DNA of 64,000 bases, from the NCBI GenBank assembly GCA_032622095.1, contig CP136069.1:108838278-108902277 (forward strand), read 5' to 3'. The notes under the pieces are model-generated. The model searched no databases. It was not told where the DNA came from and was given only the letters and a program-made list of their open reading frames with translations. The position numbers were made by a program, and so were the translations under genes. Origin of the DNA: Siphonodentalium dalli (Eukaryota; Mollusca; Scaphopoda; Gadilida; Siphonodentaliidae). This document shows positions 46,041 to 58,281 of the stretch, one piece after another. Position 1 is the stretch's first letter. Each line of letters begins with the position of its first letter.

Positions 46041-48579
46041 TGGTGATCCGAAAAGTAAGTATAGCCTATAGGCCTATGTTGTTTTAGCGGTGGTGATCCG
46101 TATAGTAACTACACGGAAATAAATAAAGAGTAGAAACGTGTACTCTATTATTTTGTAGATATCGTATTTACACATCCATTGTGTAGAAATGCCACAAGAC
46201 GTATGGCGCGCGACAACTAATTACACTATAAAAGAGTACAATTGATTAATAAGTACTCAAATAAAGAGTAACGTGGCGTATGTAGCGATCACGTGCCGAT
46301 GTGCAACGTCATTTTTTCGCAGCGACATTTTTTCGACCGTGACGCCATTTTGTCTCAATGCTTGGAAAGTAAACTATTCTTTATCCATTGGAATCATGGA
46401 ATTTTCATGTAATTACAGACTGTCCACATGTCGGAATCGTGGTAACGGAAACGCGGCAATGATTTGACTTCATTATTTTTCATTAAGTTGTGAAATTTCA
46501 TTGAAAACACCAACATAAATCGTAGGCTACTATTCTTGACTAGGTAGGCCAACTTTACTTTCGATTTTGAATAATTAAATTAATAATTTACATCATTTTC
46601 ATTTGATTACTATAGACTAGTATTATGCATGATGCCATTATCATCTAGCCTATATATTTTATTATTTTCCCCGGACTATAATTTATGTTCCTAACCAGCG
46701 CCGCCTGAAATTAGCTACACGTCCTTCATCCCGAAGCGAGGGCGGATTTTTTATTTACTATCGTTCATCATTGATATATCATTTAGGACATTTAGATGTG
46801 GAAATTGGAATTTCATTGAAAGATCTTGCAAGTACTATAACATATTAATTAACGGTAAATTATATTGCTATTAGTATTAATTAATACGTATGACTACTAG
46901 TACTTTAGATTTGAAATAATTTACATCATCATCTTTACTAGTATCATAGTATGATAGTATGTTATTAACAATTTGATGAAAATCTAACTTCTAAGTAACT
47001 AAACAGAACATCGTAATTTCCGTATTAGTTGCTCAAATATTCCCATTTTTTAAATTACCTCTCTGGAGTCCTCATTGACCTTCACCTTGGCTGATTTCAT
47101 GAATTTTAAAGTTTTTTTTATCATCATCGTTTATCGTCTAACATCAGTCAGTCAGTCATCATCATCATCATCATCATCGTCGTGTTTGCTGACAAAATAA
47201 TTAATATATTACACAATGTCAATGTGACAACTGACGTACGGCATCAGTATTAGTTGTTTTAAATTCAGTCTGTTCAGAGATGAATACCCAGAAATAATTT
47301 TGAATCAATAAATGTGCATCGAAATTGGGTGACTTGCTCACAAGTGAACTCGCATGTACCTGTAGGCTGTATGGCAATTGTTTTTCCAGATTTGTTGTTC
47401 AGAACAATGTATTTTTGACTAATAGTAATAGCTTCATTCAACCATGCAAATTTAAAATTGGGGTCCCGTGATCTTTCAAGTTGCATGATCTGATGATTCA
47501 AAGTTGAAAGTACTTTTGTGTCTCAATCTCATATTAAAACTGCTCAAGGCACAGCTCTCGAAAGATCCTCATGTCATGAAGCGATATGGCGAGGTGACTT
47601 GGAATTGATCCAAAAATCCTCATGTCGATCGTTAAAAGGCGAGGTGGCTTTGACAGCTGGTGCTAAATTTCAAGCAGTTACAATGTATATGCTACTCTCG
47701 GGATCCAAATAATAGTAGGGGCGGAATAATAGTACAGGGGTGAAATTTCCTTTAAAATAAATAATAGTATGGGGGCTCAATAATATTACAGGGGGGAATT
47801 TTCGCAAATCAACACTAAGTATGGGTCAAAAATTGTGGTTAGTTTCATATGTTCTCATACAGAGATCATTGCACATCCTCGTAAATATCATTCACATTTT
47901 GTCAAAAACTTCTAACAGTTTACTTTGATTGTTCCTGAATTATTTTAGACTTGTAGTCATATATACAGTTAGAGATATGACTTTTATGTGAGGGACTTGT
48001 GTGCTTGGGGTTCATTAACTCACCCTTTGTTGTCATATGACTGACTCAAAAATATAGTGTCCAGATCCAGTCGCAACTATTGACACAATGAAATAATTAT
48101 CTTGATTCATTGATGTCAGATATGCCATAATGGTGAGCATAGACATGTAAAATTTAGCTTGGCAATATAAAAGTATATTGGAATCCTTTTGTTTTTATCT
48201 ATAAACTCATCTTCACCATCGTCTCCACTTTATCATCTTCATCATCATATAAATTCACTATATATATAGAGCAACTATAGATATAAAATATACATGTAGT
48301 CGAACAAATCCCAAGTGTTGACCATTCATTTAGGCCCATACCGGCAGTTTAAGTTTAATACAAAATAACAAATTTAGTGGTTCTTAAAATTCACAATGGT
48401 ATACAATTGTCACAATGTGATAACTTCTGCATTTATGTGAAAGTGATGAAATTGGAACCTCTAGTATATAATAAGTAATCAAAATTAAAATCTTCATAAT
48501 AATGGATATCGTATTAATTTAAAATTAAATCATCATTATCTGGGTCAAGTAATGTTCTATGTTGACTGGTAATCACTAC
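46041..48579. other. No gene seen; ATC microsatellite
   Basis: CAGTCAGTCAGTC then (ATC)n with CGTCGT at 47143-47181. The rest is AT-rich with no convincing coding frame, splice-bounded exon or recognised repeat. Confidence 0.45.
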
Positions 48580-48581
48580 TA

Positions 48582-48833
48582 CAGTAATGCCCTAATTAAT
48601 TGACTCCCTACCCACAGCAGAATTATGGGTAACTTTTCAGGATTTAGTCGGAAATATGGCTTGTTGCTATTTATTGGAAAGCTCTCGCAGAGAGCTTTCT
48701 GATGAATGGCAACAAGCCATATTTCTAGGAGAGCTTTCCGATGAATGGCAACAAGCCATATTTCCGACTAAATCCTGAAAAGTTACCCATAATTCTGCTG
48801 TGGTTAGGGAGTTGATTAATTAGGGCATTACTG
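48582..48833. mobile_element. Palindromic mariner-like MITE, 252 bp, TA duplication
   Basis: TA at 48580-48581 and 48834-48835 bounds CAGTAATGCCCTAATTAAT and its mirror. Arms of over 100 bp (AGAATTATGGGTAACTTTTC, CAGGATTTAGTCGGAAATAT, GCAACAAGCCATATTTC) fold around a short centre. Inside the right half an extra GGCAACAAGCCATATTTC copy is present. Confidence 0.88.
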
Positions 48834-49264
48834 TATACACAAGCATTTGCATCATCATGGTCGTCTGTGAAGCTAGAATATTCATTCAGCGTGTTTAGTC
48901 TTGATATATATGAGCTACAATTCTACAGATAACATGTGGACAGTCTGCTTTTAAATAATTCAAGATTCTGTATTAAAATCCAAAATTGTTAATGTGGAAC
49001 ATCTATTTTTTTTGCTGACTGCGTGCCATTTTTGAAGCATCTTTTAAAAACAACAATATTCTGGTCTACAAATAATTGCATCATTTCCATGCAAAATTTC
49101 GACTCGTTTATGACGTCTGTACAATGGAGTGGACGATCACAGATGATTCATGGTGGTTGGAATATCAAGGCTTGAGGAATCTGGTTGAATTTTTCACAGG
49201 TATTTATGAATTATCTATTATAAACTAATTAATATATATATGCTTTAAAGTTTGCACAAAATAT
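48834..49264. other. No gene or repeat recognised
   Basis: AT-rich text between two MITEs. Confidence 0.35.
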
Positions 49265-50095
49265 TAGGGGTGGGAGGTACTACCAGTGTCGCGATACGAT
49301 ACATATCGCGATATGCGGTCGCGATACAATACTTATCTAGATACGATACCCTAGTATTTCTGGATGCAGCCCTTCATATGGAATTCATGAATTGGTTGAA
49401 AAAAAACATATATTCAATCATAGTCATTATTTAATAGTTCATTAATTTGATTAATCCTTCAGTACCAGCTACTTCAGTTCATTGGAATGTTTTATATAAG
49501 GCCAAGGTCGTATGGGATTACACGACTTTCAAGTACAAAAACATAACCACGTTTGTTGTTTAATTCATTTAAATACAGTCCAGGGGGATTAATTCAAAAA
49601 TACCACGTCGGAAGTTCGGAACGCTGTCTGTATTGACGCGGTTTACTACGAGTCTTGCGATGAGACACGTTTATGTCAATTGGGTATCGGTGACTGTTAA
49701 CGGAACGATTTAATTCTCTAATATGCAGTTCAACTCCAATGAACGACAAATGATTAGCATGATGTACATTTTGAGCCTTTTGGTGACATCATTTCTATGA
49801 ACGAACTCTTCTGTGTGCCAACGGTGACAATGGTATATCAAACTTTACACAAAAACAACAATGCCCACGCGCTTGACCGACGAACAGGTGGCTGACCTAT
49901 TTAATCGGCGCTTTGAAGTAGAACGACTTTATCATGCTTCTTTGCATGCCGTTGTATTTAATTCTTATTCTCCAGCGTAACGAATAATGGACACCGGTAA
50001 TAGATGAACAGAATTGTGTATCGCGATGCACGATTTTTTGGCTATGTATCGTAGAACTCTGATTCGCAGTGCACCGGTGATATCTCGCACCCCTA
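49265..50095. mobile_element. Non-autonomous hAT-type element, 831 bp, 8-bp target duplication
   Basis: Inverted ends TAGGGGTGGGAGGTACTACC and, inward from the right, TAGGGGTGCGAGATATCACC, followed by CGCGATACGATACATATCGC-type repeats. Flanks CAAAATAT (49257-49264) and CACAATAT (50096-50103) match at 7 of 8 positions. No transposase frame. Confidence 0.83.
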
Positions 50096-50312
50096 CACAA
50101 TATTCAGTCCCACTCGAACTCACTGTCAAGCACCGTTCGGCAAACCTCTTTAGATTCCATACTATTTCAGAGTCAGCTCTAATACGACATACAATGATAT
50201 ACTATTAGCTAAGAATAACCCATACTAGTATATTCATTATATTAATAGCCATACTAGTAATTAGAAACTTGATTTGCCATGCGATTGTCTATATGGATTG
50301 ATTTGCATTATA

Positions 50313-50426
50313 TACAGTTATGCCCAAAGTAATTGTCTCCTTAACCACAGCAGAATTATGGGTAACAGTAACTTTTCAGGATTTAGTCGGAAATATGGCT
50401 TGTTGTCATTCATCGGAAAGCTCTCG
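50313..50426 (+). repeat. Single arm of the palindromic TA MITE
   Basis: TACAGTTATGCCC ... CACAGCAGAATTATGGGTAA, then CAGGATTTAGTCGGAAATAT and GGAAAGCTCTCGA match one arm of 48582-48833. The mirror arm is absent. It lies 85 bp before a candidate exon. Confidence 0.75.
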
Positions 50427-50510
50427 ACAACAGTTAACGGTACACGTAAGATGTTATTATTGCAATACATTAATTATGATCTCTTTTGTAGGAGGAACAA
50501 ACTGGCATGA

Positions 50511-50605
50511 GGGCAAGTGTGAAGGGTCAAGACAGCAATCTCCAATCCAGCTACATGTTCATGTACAAGGTGCTCTACTTCAGTGATGAAACATATACTG
50601 GAGAT
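50511..50605 (+). CDS. Candidate exon, alpha-carbonic-anhydrase-like
   Basis: After TGATCTCTTTTGTAG (acceptor) the frame reads GGTNWHEGKCEGSRQQSPI then QLHVHVQGALLQ and TGA. The first part fits the alpha-carbonic anhydrase N-terminal pattern W-x(5)-C-x-G-x-x-Q-S-P-I. The later residues do not fit, so the true exon probably ends earlier, perhaps at the weak donor AAG|GTGCTC. No zinc-binding histidine segment is visible, and no second exon was found. It could be a nested gene, a gene to the right of an unfinished ATP6V1H, a pseudogene, or chance. Confidence 0.4.
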
Positions 50606-51058
50606 CATCTGGTCGCTGAATATAGGGGAGGGTACCGTCCCTGAAGTCTCTAGATAGTTGTAAGTGACCGTTCATTGAACAAAATCACAAATCATTCAAA
50701 CAGTTTAGTGCTATTGTTTCGCAGCTTCTGTAATATCTTTCACAATACAAACCCACAATATGATCAATACATTTCGCGATTCACTTTATTGCTTTTGATA
50801 CAATCAAATATATCTTTCTTAGAAGCATTGCAAGTTATCAACATCAAAGATCAATCCATGATTTGACGCTTTACATGTACATATGTTTCGATTGTTTGCC
50901 CACATGTAAATATAATTGTCAAATAACTATCTAAAATAGCCCTCTTATTTTTCCGATTGTTTGGTATAAACTCACAAATCGTATTATTATGTTCGCTCAT
51001 CGCCGCCGATGGGTAGTAGTACTGCGTGAATTTAAATAGGAGTAAGGTACTTGCTTAA

Positions 51059-51299
51059 CCCTTTCATGACTGGAGTTTCCTAAAATTTTGCGAAAAACCC
51101 TGTGCCAATTCATTCTCTTAAATAAGCGAGTCTCCCATTGGGAGCCTCACATATGTAAGAGAATACACTGGCCTATCAATAGTTACCTTGACCTTGCATT
51201 CTCTTAAATATGCATGGCTCCCTATGGTAAACTGGTATATATAGGAGAATGCACTGGCATTGGATGTTTACTGCTGCACCAGCGATTGTTATGAAAGGG
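51059..51299. mobile_element. TTAA-flanked MITE, 241 bp (piggyBac-like)
   Basis: TTAA at 51055-51058 and 51300-51303. Ends CCCTTTCATGACTGGAG and, inward from the right, CCCTTTCATAACAATCG. Internal CATTCTCTTA/AAGAGAATACACTGG motifs also occur at 11.1-11.6, 25.6 and 58.8 kb. TTAA plus CCCTTT is the piggyBac pattern. Confidence 0.8.
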
Positions 51300-51303
51300 T
51301 TAA

Positions 51304-52049
51304 TTAATTTTGATGCATATACTACTAGTTACTAGTAGTATTCCACATTTGCTTATATTAGTTCATCATTATTCTCACTTGATATTACTGTTTATATACC
51401 AATCTCTCATTTTCATATACAGTACTAGGGCACTATAAATTTGTCTGGATCGCAGCACTTTATCACAGAAAGGATATCTGGGAAAGTTCTTGTTTCTGTT
51501 AAAAATAAGGTTTCCTTGGCTCTATCCAGATAGTTACAGGACCATCGTAACTTTTAACAAAGTTACGTATTGCGGCTAGAGAAATGCCGTTTTGGAAAAA
51601 TTTGATCTCATTATCACGTGGAGCAATTTCCCCATTTGCTGTATACATATACTCCATGAGTCCAATCGGCATTATAACTTATATATGCCAATTGGTGTAT
51701 ATACATCTATCCACCTATATACTAATTGATAGAATCTACACATGACATATCACCTCAGTTTTGAACGAAATTTCTGCAATAGGTTGTTTAGTTCTATATA
51801 GAGGTATATGCTTAGTGTGCATATATAATCATACATGTAATTAGAGGCAAAGCACATTAGGAAAGGTGAAATTTTATGCGTCAAAGCCAATAATTTAATA
51901 TATGTATATGTTAGCTGACCTGAATATATGGTAAAATGTGGTTATATCTTAATTTACAGATTTAGAAGATGTACTTAACATCATCTTCAGATAGAGACAG
52001 CAGTTAAGGACAGACTGATAATTGATTGGCTTAAAACAGGTAGGACATA
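51304..52049. other. No gene or repeat recognised
   Basis: AT-rich text with no supportable feature. Confidence 0.4.
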
Positions 52050-52400
52050 TTTTTGTCCTCCGACATTCCATTGGAGGACTATATAGTAATGACCCTTGTC
52101 CTTGTGTCCCTCCGTGTGTCCATCCAGAACTTTGTCCGAGCCTGTATTCCTTCATTTTCCAGTCAATTTTTTTAAAACTTCACCGATGTCAACCAGAATG
52201 AGAACCTGCTCACCTGCGACTTTTGAGTAATTTTGGTAGAGTTATTGCAATTTTCGACTTATTTTATGTTTTTTTATTTTCGAGTTTATATATTGGCCCT
52301 TTCTCGACACTTTTACACATTTAAAGACAGAATGTAGTATTGGCATTTGAAACCCATAAATCCTTCAAACCATTAGGGGACATTTTGGTCAGCGACCTTT
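52050..52400 (+). mobile_element. F5 stem-loop element, short copy
   Basis: Head TTTTTGTCCTCCGACATTCC with partner GGAGGACTATATAG, then CCTCCGTGTGTCCATCC. One or two modules follow (AACTTCACCGATGTCAACCA, GAGTTATTGCAATTTTCGAC). The 3' end is unclear and is cut by the next head at about 52401. Confidence 0.65.
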
Positions 52401-53470
52401 TATTAGTCGAGTTTTTCAAAAACTCGACTTATGGTTTGACGAGGGACGGTTGGCGGGCGGCGGGCGGACGGACCTAAAGAATGCCTTATAACTTTGACAT
52501 GTGTTAACGGATTCAAAAAAAATGTGGTATGTGAGTTGCTCCCAATGACTATTGGTGTCTGTAGAAAATGGGTCACGTCCGAACTTTTTGACAAGAGTTA
52601 TCCATCTTTGATGACTTTTTTTTTAGTTTTTCACCGTTAGCGCGATAACTCACGCAAATATTAACCAATATGAGACTCTTGCAAAAATATATCAGACGAG
52701 TTCGAAAACCAGGTTTGTCCGAATTTTTTTTCCGGAGTTATGGGTCTTAGTTTGTCTATTTTTAGCAATGTTATCACCGTTAGCGCGATAACTCGATGAA
52801 ATATTAACCGATTTCAACAATATTTGGGATATGAGTCTCCTGCAACAATATCTCGGACGAGTTCGAAAATCAGGTTTGTCCCGAATTTTTTTTTGCAGAG
52901 TTATGGGTCTTAGTTTGTCTATTTTTAGCAATTTTATCACTGTTGGCGCGATGACTCGATGAAATATTAACCAATTTCAACAATATTTGGGATATGAGTC
53001 TCCTGCAACAATATCTCGGACAAGTTCGAAAACCAGGTTTGTTCGAATTTTTTTTCGCAGAGTTATGGGTCTTAGTTTGTCTATTTTTAGCAGTTTTATC
53101 ACCGTTAGCGCGATAACTCGAAAATATATTAACCAATTTCAACAATATTTGGTATATGAGTCTCCTGCAACAATATCTCGGACAAGTTCGAGAACCAGGT
53201 TTGTCTGAATTTTTTTCGCGGAGTTATGGGTCTTAGTTTGTCTATTTTTAGCAATGTTATCACCGTTACCGCGATAACTCGATGAAATATTAACTGATTT
53301 AAACAATATTTGGTATATGAGTCTATTGCAACAATATCTCGGACGAGTTCAAAACCAGGTTTGTCCAACTTTTTGGGCCTTGTGTGGGCCTTATTGCCAA
53401 CTTGTTGGCAGAAGTTTTTTTTTGACTGCCAATAAACTCGACATAGCATCTTAGATGTGTACCCCTTGTT
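52401..53470 (+). mobile_element. F4 stem-loop element with five ~155-bp modules
   Basis: Head TAGTCGAGTTTTTCAAAAAC with partner TCGACTTA, then a GGCGGGCGGACGGACC stretch. Modules contain CACCGTTAGCGCGATAACTC, TTTCAACAATATTTGG, ATATGAGTCTCCTGCAACAA, CTCGGACGAGTTCGAAAACC and GAGTTATGGGTCTTAGTTTG. The end is AACTCGACATAGCATCTTAG, ATGTGTACCCCTTGTT. ACTCGAC near the 3' end mirrors the head. Confidence 0.85.
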
Positions 53471-53761
53471 TTTAATTGAATTGCTTACACAGTCAGTTAC
53501 ACAGTAGGTTTTATCAATAAAGATCTGATTTGACCAAAAAAACTAGGTCCATGTCTTTCATAACAAAACTATAGTCCCATAGATGTATACACACCGATTG
53601 ACGCATATACAGAAATTTGGGAAAGTTCTGGACCTGCTAACATACCACAGCATTAAATTTGTCATGGGACATTTTTCATAATTTCAAGCTCTGAATCTGA
53701 TAAATTAATAAGAGTACAGTGCGGAATAATAGTACAGGCTAGGGTAGCAAGTTCCAACATG

Positions 53762-53853
53762 CAGCCCTTTTAATTCAGATTGTTTGGCTTCGGCAATCTG
53801 CTACGGCAACCCTTTGCCATGGCCCATTTTGCCATAGCCAATAATGAGGGCTG
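53762..53853. mobile_element. CAGCCC MITE, 92 bp, 6-bp target duplication
   Basis: Ends CAGCCCTTTTAATT and, inward from the right, CAGCCCTCATTATTGG. Directly flanked by AACATG on both sides. Inside lies TTTGGCTTCGGCAATCTGCT, CGGCAACCCTTTGCCATGGC. Confidence 0.8.
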
Positions 53854-54176
53854 AACATGGAACTTGAAAGTAAGTCGTCTGAAATTCTATACAATAAATC
53901 ATATTTATTGCACACTTTGTTTATTTTTGCATAATACAGCAAAATACAGAAAATTTTAAAACCTTCAATAAAAAAGGACAATACAAACCATGTCATTGCA
54001 ACACCAACTAAATTAAACAAAACATTTCTTCACTAAATCATGAGGTTAGTCTGCATAAAGAACACATTGTTCAGAATTAATGCAACAATATCAACCTAAA
54101 TTTGAGCATATTACAAGTTCCAATCTTCAGAGTGTGCAATAAACAAAGAACAACACAGTTGTGTGAGCATAAAAAA

Positions 54177-54282
54177 AACGTTATTGCAAGTGTTTGTTGT
54201 ATGAACTTGTGTCGCGAGGTAAAATTTGAACCTACGGGTCTCGTTTTACCATCGTGTCACAACAAACTCATTCAATAACGTT
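54177..54282. mobile_element. Hairpin MITE, ~106 bp
   Basis: AACGTTATTG ... GTTTGTTGT ... GAGGTAAAA pairs with TTTTACCATCGTGTCACAAC ... CAATAACGTT. Target duplication not determined. Confidence 0.65.
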
Positions 54283-55121
54283 AACCAGTTAACACACTTG
54301 TTTCATTCTATCCATATATTTCTCAAATACGCTTGACATTGGAGTTTCCTGACATAAGTGATAGCTCCATATGCCTGCAGTATAGCCAGCCTGATGATCC
54401 CAATTTTATTGACATAAATAATTATGTACTTGTTTTGGTATATGAAACCGATAAGTTAGCATTCAGGCACTATGTCAACAGGAGGAATGTATCATATTAG
54501 TAACATCGCCGATAATTTCAAGCAAATCGACCGTACATATCCATAGAAATCATCATTTGAACTACACTCAATTGTAAATATTTACTCCTCAAATTGGAAT
54601 GCAACTATCTGTGATAAACTAATGAAAATGGTTTCACCTTCGAGAATAACTGTCATTAATTAATGTATAAGAATAACGATGAGCGTTGCCAATTTGGATA
54701 TAATATTTGTAAAAATAACTACTTTGAGCAAGATAATTCTCTTTTCTATTTGATCATTCTTCCGCAGTGATTCACATCACTTTAAAATAGACCGATACAG
54801 ACCCATATAAACGCCATACAGGTAACAGGGTGGCATATTTTCTAAAAATTAATAAACATACGGGTACTATTATGCTTATTTGGATCCCAAGAGTAGCTAC
54901 TTTGCAATCTTTCGATTTTGAAAAATACAGGCGCGCATACTTATTGTCCGAGTTTGTGGATCCCTTGTGTGTCCACCTGGTCATCCGTCATGTAAAAAGA
55001 TTAAGGCAAAACTAAACATGACATGTCAAAATATTAGCGATATTCCAAACTACGACACCGAACTTGGAAACGTAGCCAGTAAGACTTGTGTTGTTTCTGC
55101 AGTGCAACCGATGCAGAGTTA

Positions 55122-55231
55122 CAGTAATGCCCTAAGTAATCGTGGTTAAGAAGTCGATTACTTAGAGCATTACTGTACCCGCTGAATTACTTAGAGCATT
55201 ACTGTACGCCAAATTAGAGCATTACTGTATA
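55122..55231. mobile_element. Minimal TA MITE (54 bp) plus two solo right ends
   Basis: 55122-55175 consists almost only of two facing ends, CAGTAATGCCCTAAGTAAT and its mirror, with TA on both sides. Two further right-end copies (TTACTTAGAGCATTACTGTA) follow at about 55187 and 55211. It uses the same end as 48582-48833. Confidence 0.75.
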
Positions 55232-56059
55232 CGCCGAATAGAAGAAGTTTATAAATGTGTTACCCTTATATGTGATCCCTGCTTGGAATAGAGTAACACC
55301 GCTGAATGTCATCCCCCAATCAATCCTTGAACTGACATGGACATGTAATCAAATACGAGTTTGTGCTGCCAGAAGTTAGGAAGCTATTTCGAAGTCTCTC
55401 CATAGTATTTATGACTGTTCAGGGCTCGATTTAACTGGATTTGCATCGCAATTTGGGATGCCATTTCCAATTTCTACTATCCAATTTAAAATAAAATGAC
55501 AGGTATTGGTAGGGAGTGCTATACAAAATCTACCCAGTGCTGCAAAAAAATGCTATACAAATAAAAAAATTAAATCGACTCTTCCATTACTTTGTCAGGA
55601 TCGCACATGCAAATAACTTCAACTTTGAAGTTTAACCCAGCAGTTCATGATACTTTCCTGTCACTATAGGCTGTCAACATCCATAAATATAATGATAAAT
55701 ATGCATTTTAATAAATTTATAATGACAAACAGCTGTGAAAAATTGCATATCCAACACATTAAAATGGGCAGATCCTTGATTTTTAAGCGAATACTTTGAT
55801 AATCATGTGTGGTATTTTGATCGTTCTATATATATAGTAGGTGTCGGCTGGGGGCTATCCAATATGAAATACCCTAGTCATTTCAACACTATCGACTAAT
55901 CATTTCAACATTAGAAAAATTTATGATGCTAAACATAAACTTAATTAAACATGGCGTTATAATTAATTTCCCATATAAATTTCAACTATTTACCTGATAA
56001 ATAATGTACGTTTTAAATATTACTTTTCTTAAAAATAGCATTTTATGCATTTCTTTTCA
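55232..56059. other. No gene or repeat recognised
   Basis: AT-rich text, nothing supportable. Confidence 0.35.
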
Positions 56060-56060
56060 G

Positions 56061-56313
56061 AGTATGCTCTGACACTGGCACCATAACTGTACCAGTACAT
56101 GTGCAGCATACAGATGACATAAATATTGTACCATGGTATACAAGTGTGATGCAGCCTGTGGAACTTTCATGTGAGCTGTCAGTGAAGCGGGCACAGCTAG
56201 CTCGAGAAGACAGGAATAGACATGGCTATGGAAGAATGGCTATTATGACTAACAATATCAGTGTTGACATACACTGCTTTGGAAGAATAGCTATGATGAT
56301 TCATCATGAGTAG
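56061..56313 (+). CDS. Candidate terminal exon, unidentified
   Basis: Follows TTTCTTTTCAG. The frame open from 56063 reads SDTGTITVPVHVQHTDDINI, VPWYTSVMQPVELSCELS, RAQLAREDRNRHGYGRMAIM and ends MMIHHE at TAG 56311-56313. The first ~55 residues look protein-like; the tail repeats GRMAIM/GRIAMM and may be non-coding. No family recognised. Confidence 0.25.
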
Positions 56314-57473
56314 TCTTCTTATGCCATCAACATCATCTTTCAATTGATATATGAGCGTGTCAATGTATCAGTAGATGAAAAACACACTGTATTTTCCGCA
56401 AAGCTGAATTATACTATTATGTTGTTCTACTTATACTGATACATCTATGTGCTCATAGATCAATCGAAAAACAATGTTGATGGCTTATAATTACAACAAA
56501 AACATCTTAATTTTCACTGATCTACTAATAATCCATCCCAGAAAATTTACAACAACCGAGCAAAATATTCAGGAAAAAAATACACCTCAACTTGATCAAG
56601 AAAATACTTGTGAAAACGTCTTAATGGCTACGTCTTAATGGCTATCATCACAGAGAGTGAAATTTGAAGCAATGGCCCCTGACTTGTTAGGAATCTCAAG
56701 TTATATTGATCATTCCCGATGTAAGCAAATACCTTGGTAACATCTAATGTTCTCTGACCAATGACATACATCAATATCATTGGTATGAAGTAGTGATGTG
56801 CAGTTTTACGGTTCTCTGTTTTCTTCAGTTATATTTCAAAACCAAACCACAACTGATATATTCTATAAAACCTATTCTTCCTGTTTCAATTAACTGAGCC
56901 CTCTCGTCACTTTTCCAAAACATGTGGTTAGCACCTGCTTTTATCAGCTGGTATTTGCCACCACTATAGCAGTTTCAATTTGGAACACAGGTCTCATGTG
57001 TACGATAATGGCACATACTGCCAAATATAGTCTGGAAACTCACTTGAAAATGGCTGTAAATATTATGCCATATCTGGTATACACAGAGATTGGGGTATTA
57101 AAGATGTATAATCTGATTAAACATCCCTATTACTATTACTATTCCATTGGTTTCGGAGGTAAAAAATATTTTATTTAACCCACCCATCAAAACTCAGAGT
57201 TATTAGATATCGATTAAAAAATCTTTTATTTCTCATTAACAGTAATATATTGCCGTCTGGCAAAAAGTTGAAGTTTACCGGAATCGTTATGCGCAATCTC
57301 ATATTCTGTGACGTCATGCGGGAGGTTAGACTCGCCCATTGTTCTTAAAGTATAACTGTCTCATACATTGCAACATATAAAGTACAATGATAAATCAGAT
57401 CATTGAATCATCATTCCCTAGCCTCTCGACCAATCATGCATTTCAATCAAATCGAGAGTAGTTGTAATTATTC
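56314..57473. other. No gene; partial copy of a fold-back MITE at 57.09-57.22 kb
   Basis: TTTCGGAGGTAAAAAATATT, CCCACCCATCAAAACTCAGA and TTAGATATCGATTAAAAAAT match one arm of 58282-58761. The remainder is unremarkable. Confidence 0.45.
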
Positions 57474-57615
57474 AAGAAATGACTTGAATGTCGATTGGGG
57501 TCATCAGATTTTGATCAGCAGAGTAATTAAAAAACAATGAGATTCACACAGACTTTGTTTAATTAGTCTGCCGGTCAAAACAATTGACCACGCTCGATGT
57601 TCAAGTCATTCCTTA
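57474..57615. mobile_element. Inverted-end MITE, ~142 bp
   Basis: AAGAAATGACTTGAATGTCGA faces TCGATGTTCAAGTCATTCCTT. Interior GGGGTCATCAGATTTTGATC and TCTGCCGGTCAAAACAATTG. Target duplication unclear. Confidence 0.6.
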
Positions 57616-57923
57616 TAATCATATACCAGTCCATTTTAATAGAACATTAATAACATGGAACATCTTTTCAAACTACCAAAACGACTGTAAGTAACATATT
57701 GTTCAAATTCCAACACAACACAGTCTCACAATGACATGACAATCAAGCAACGAGCGTGGGCGACTTGAAATGAAGTAGGTGGTTCATAGTTTTTTATGAA
57801 GTTTATGAACCTCGGAACCGTTCTGGTAAACTGTATGACGAAATGTACTGATTCTTACAGGTGCCAATTGTGTGAATATAGAGGATGTCTGATTATATAA
57901 ACATACATCATTGATATTTTAAA

Positions 57924-58028
57924 CAGCCCTCATAATTGGCAACGTCAATCAGCAATACCCTAAGCCATTTGCTGAAGCAAACTGGGCCATGGCAAAGGTT
58001 TGCCGAAGCCAAAAATCTTAATTAAGTT
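57924..58028. mobile_element. CAGCCC MITE, reversed copy, one end decayed
   Basis: CAGCCCTCATAATTGGCAAC at the left. GGGCCATGGCAAAGGTTTGC, CGAAGCCAAAAATC near the right matches the reverse of 53762-53853. Confidence 0.6.
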
Positions 58029-58281
58029 CTTTTATATCTCAAAAAAGTTATTCCCAGATGCACCCATGCTAATTATGTTACTTGACCAAGTTTCTTTGTC
58101 TTCACTCACTTATGATATGATTGATTGTGGTGGCCCTCACATATGCAGGGAAATAACAGGAACTGTAATCAATGCCTTTTAGATAACTTTTAGATTATGA
58201 TCTAGTTCATGTATGGTGTTCAGATCCCCGAGCTAATCCATAAAGGTCAGTGATTACAGTTTGATCATTTTGATGTCTTAA

